From: Muribaculaceae bacterium
GTDB taxonomy: Bacteria > Bacteroidota > Bacteroidia > Bacteroidales > Muribaculaceae
DNA length: 34,232 nucleotides
Direction: 5' to 3'
Assembly: GCA_017424575.1 (NCBI GenBank)
Contig: JAFOYQ010000072.1
Coordinates: 1 to 34,232 of the forward strand
Position numbers and translations under genes: made by a program
Notes under the pieces: generated by a model
Told to the model about the DNA's origin: nothing
The model's input: the letters and a program-made list of their open reading frames with translations, nothing else
The model's database searches: none
In this document: piece by piece, positions 32,772 through 34,232 of the stretch
How the letters are laid out: each line of letters starts with the position of its first letter
How positions within the stretch are numbered: position 1 is the stretch's first letter

Positions 32772-34232
32772 ATGAAAAAGATATTAATTTCAGCATTATT
32801 AATGGCTGGCGTTGTTTTTGGCGCTGACGCTGTTACATACGCGTATGACGTAGCTTCTAACTATACTGGAACTTATGCTCTTTCTTCTCCTGCTAACTAC
32901 AAAACAGGTAACACAAGCATCAGTTCTAACTACAATAAGAGCGGTAAATGGTATGTGAATGCAGGTCACGGTGGTTTTGAATCTGACGACCGTCCTACTC
33001 CAATGCCATTGCTCGCAGGTGGTGAATATTTCTATGAATCAGAAGGTAACCTCGACCGTGCATTCCACATGCAAAAATTCTTGGAAAAGAACGGTGGTAC
33101 AGTGAGAATGTCTCGTACAACTAACACATCTTCTTCTGATATGGACCTTACTGCTATCGCAACTGCTTCAAGTTCATATGGTGGTTACTTCATCTCAATG
33201 CACTCTAACGGTGCTAACGCATCAGCTAACTACCACGTTGCTCTTTACAAAGGTTCTAACTCGACTAACTCAATCGGTGGTTCTGAACGTATGGCATACT
33301 GGGACTCTTACAACAACTACAAAAATGGTTGTTTGACTGAGTACACTTATGGCACTCCTCGTTCAATGGCCGACTACGACTTGATGGGATGGCACTATGG
33401 TGTGCTTCGTACCAACACTCAACCTGGTTACTTGGTTGAAACTTGGTTCCACGACTACCGTCCTGAATCATTGCGTTTCAAATCTTCACTCTACAACAAG
33501 TTCCTTGCATGGCAAATCGCTGTTGCACGTTTGACTGCTCCTGGTGGTTCTGGCTCACTTCCTGCTTGTATCGTGGGTGACGTTCGCGATACTTCTAAAG
33601 GTTGTGGTTACTCTAACTACACAACTCGTGGTCGTGACTCTTACCTCGCATTGAACGATGTAACTGTAACTTTGAGTGGTAATGGTTTGAACCAAAGTGT
33701 AACAACTGGTTCTAAATGTAATGGTGTATATGCATTCTTCGTTCCTGCTGGTACATATACTCTTACATTCAAGAAAAACGGTTATAAAACAGTTACTAAA
33801 ACTGTGACAGCTCAAAACAATGTTGCTACTCAAAACGACATCAACATGAGCGAAGGTGTTGACACTGGTATCTCATTGAACCCAACTTCTACTGGTTTCG
33901 GTGAAACTGCTGTAGGTAACACTTCTGCTAAAACTATTACTGTAACAGGTACTTCACTTTCTGCTAACATCACTATCTCAAATAGCGATAACACTAACTT
34001 CTCTATCAACAAAACTTCTCTCGGCACTTCAGGTGGTACATTCGAAGTTACTTACAAACCACAATCAGCTGGTTCACACTCTACTACTATTTCATTCGTA
34101 AGTGGAACTCACAAAGCATCTATGGTTGTAACTGGTACAGCTAAGAACCCTCCATTGAAGTTCACTGAAGGTTGGAACTACTCTGAAAATTCTAACAAGA
34201 AAGCTGCTTGGATGGCTAACTGGACTAACTAT
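32772..34232 (+). CDS. Secreted N-acetylmuramoyl-L-alanine amidase (Amidase_3) with accessory domains, 3' end beyond the window
   Basis: An open frame of 487 codons running off the window. Signal peptide MKKILISALLMAGVVFGADA. The Amidase_3 domain (about 58-255) has the zinc ligands His66 (NAGHGG), Glu89 (FYESEGNLDRA) and His144 (SMHSNG) and catalytic Glu223 (LVETWFHDY), all present, so it should cut the amide bond between muramic acid and L-alanine. Then come a CarboxypepD_reg/PEGA-like domain (about 265-360, VPAGTYTLTFKKNGYKT) and an Ig-like domain of the ASPM/SPD-2/Hydin type (about 366-457, FGETAVGNTSAKTITV). A further domain begins at about 462. This build is typical of type IX secretion cargo, whose C-terminal signal would lie outside the window. 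Codon bias suggests high expression. Confidence 0.93.
   Translation, partial: MKKILISALLMAGVVFGADAVTYAYDVASNYTGTYALSSPANYKTGNTSISSNYNKSGKWYVNAGHGGFESDDRPTPMPLLAGGEYFYESEGNLDRAFHMQKFLEKNGGTVRMSRTTNTSSSDMDLTAIATASSSYGGYFISMHSNGANASANYHVALYKGSNSTNSIGGSERMAYWDSYNNYKNGCLTEYTYGTPRSMADYDLMGWHYGVLRTNTQPGYLVETWFHDYRPESLRFKSSLYNKFLAWQIAVARLTAPGGSGSLPACIVGDVRDTSKGCGYSNYTTRGRDSYLALNDVTVTLSGNGLNQSVTTGSKCNGVYAFFVPAGTYTLTFKKNGYKTVTKTVTAQNNVATQNDINMSEGVDTGISLNPTSTGFGETAVGNTSAKTITVTGTSLSANITISNSDNTNFSINKTSLGTSGGTFEVTYKPQSAGSHSTTISFVSGTHKASMVVTGTAKNPPLKFTEGWNYSENSNKKAAWMANWTNY

Noticed and set aside
1..34232. CRISPR array, prophage, integron or insertion sequence
   Set aside because: No regularly spaced direct repeats, no integrase or transposase-like ORF, and no terminal inverted repeats flanking a gene were seen.

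Overview
The window looks like chromosomal DNA from a member of the order Bacteroidales (phylum Bacteroidota). The evidence is a SusC/SusD outer-membrane pair, two type IX secretion genes (a PorX-type regulator and a PorW/SprE-type lipoprotein), families largely confined to this phylum (DUF2851, probably DUF4919), AT-rich spacers, poor Shine-Dalgarno sites, and promoters of the Bacteroidales form TTTG-N19-22-TAnnTTTG. The family is uncertain; Muribaculaceae or Prevotellaceae relatives would fit. Most of the window is housekeeping. I see no CRISPR array, prophage, integrase or transposase.

Layout. 1-3366 (minus): 5' end of a SusD-like lipoprotein gene and a complete SusC-like receptor. 3888-5907 (plus): a class I/II aminotransferase and an ICMT-like membrane methyltransferase, each with a terminator. 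6008-7469 (minus): tRNA-Gln(TTG) downstream of tyrS. 7561-13030 (minus): cvpA-sufB-sufC-sufD-sufS, an iron-sulfur cluster assembly operon. 13301-14221 (plus): a divergent AraC-type regulator; the spacer to cvpA carries clustered TGGCAT half-sites. 14302-14620: a GC-richer block of nested hairpins, then a terminator. 14683-14970 (minus): a small membrane protein. 15147-16439 (plus): a DUF2851 protein starting at TTG.

16461-28169 (minus): a long co-oriented run, in transcription order rel ((p)ppGpp synthase/hydrolase), a 7TM-HD phosphodiesterase (PgpH-like), a PorW/SprE-like TPR lipoprotein, porX, tsaE, birA, then after a 174-nt break a membrane protein and a secreted DUF4919-like protein. It joins two nucleotide-second-messenger enzymes with two type IX secretion components. 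28354-31658 (plus): a PatB/MalY-type PLP enzyme, aroA and an ABC-3 metal-transport permease. 31842-end (plus): a secreted beta-propeller protein and, 3 nt later, a multidomain secreted N-acetylmuramoyl-L-alanine amidase that runs off the window.

Most worth a second look: the cvpA/araC operator-like region, the hairpin-rich repeat block, the rel/pgpH/porW/porX gene order, and the propeller-amidase pair. None is proven novel from sequence alone.
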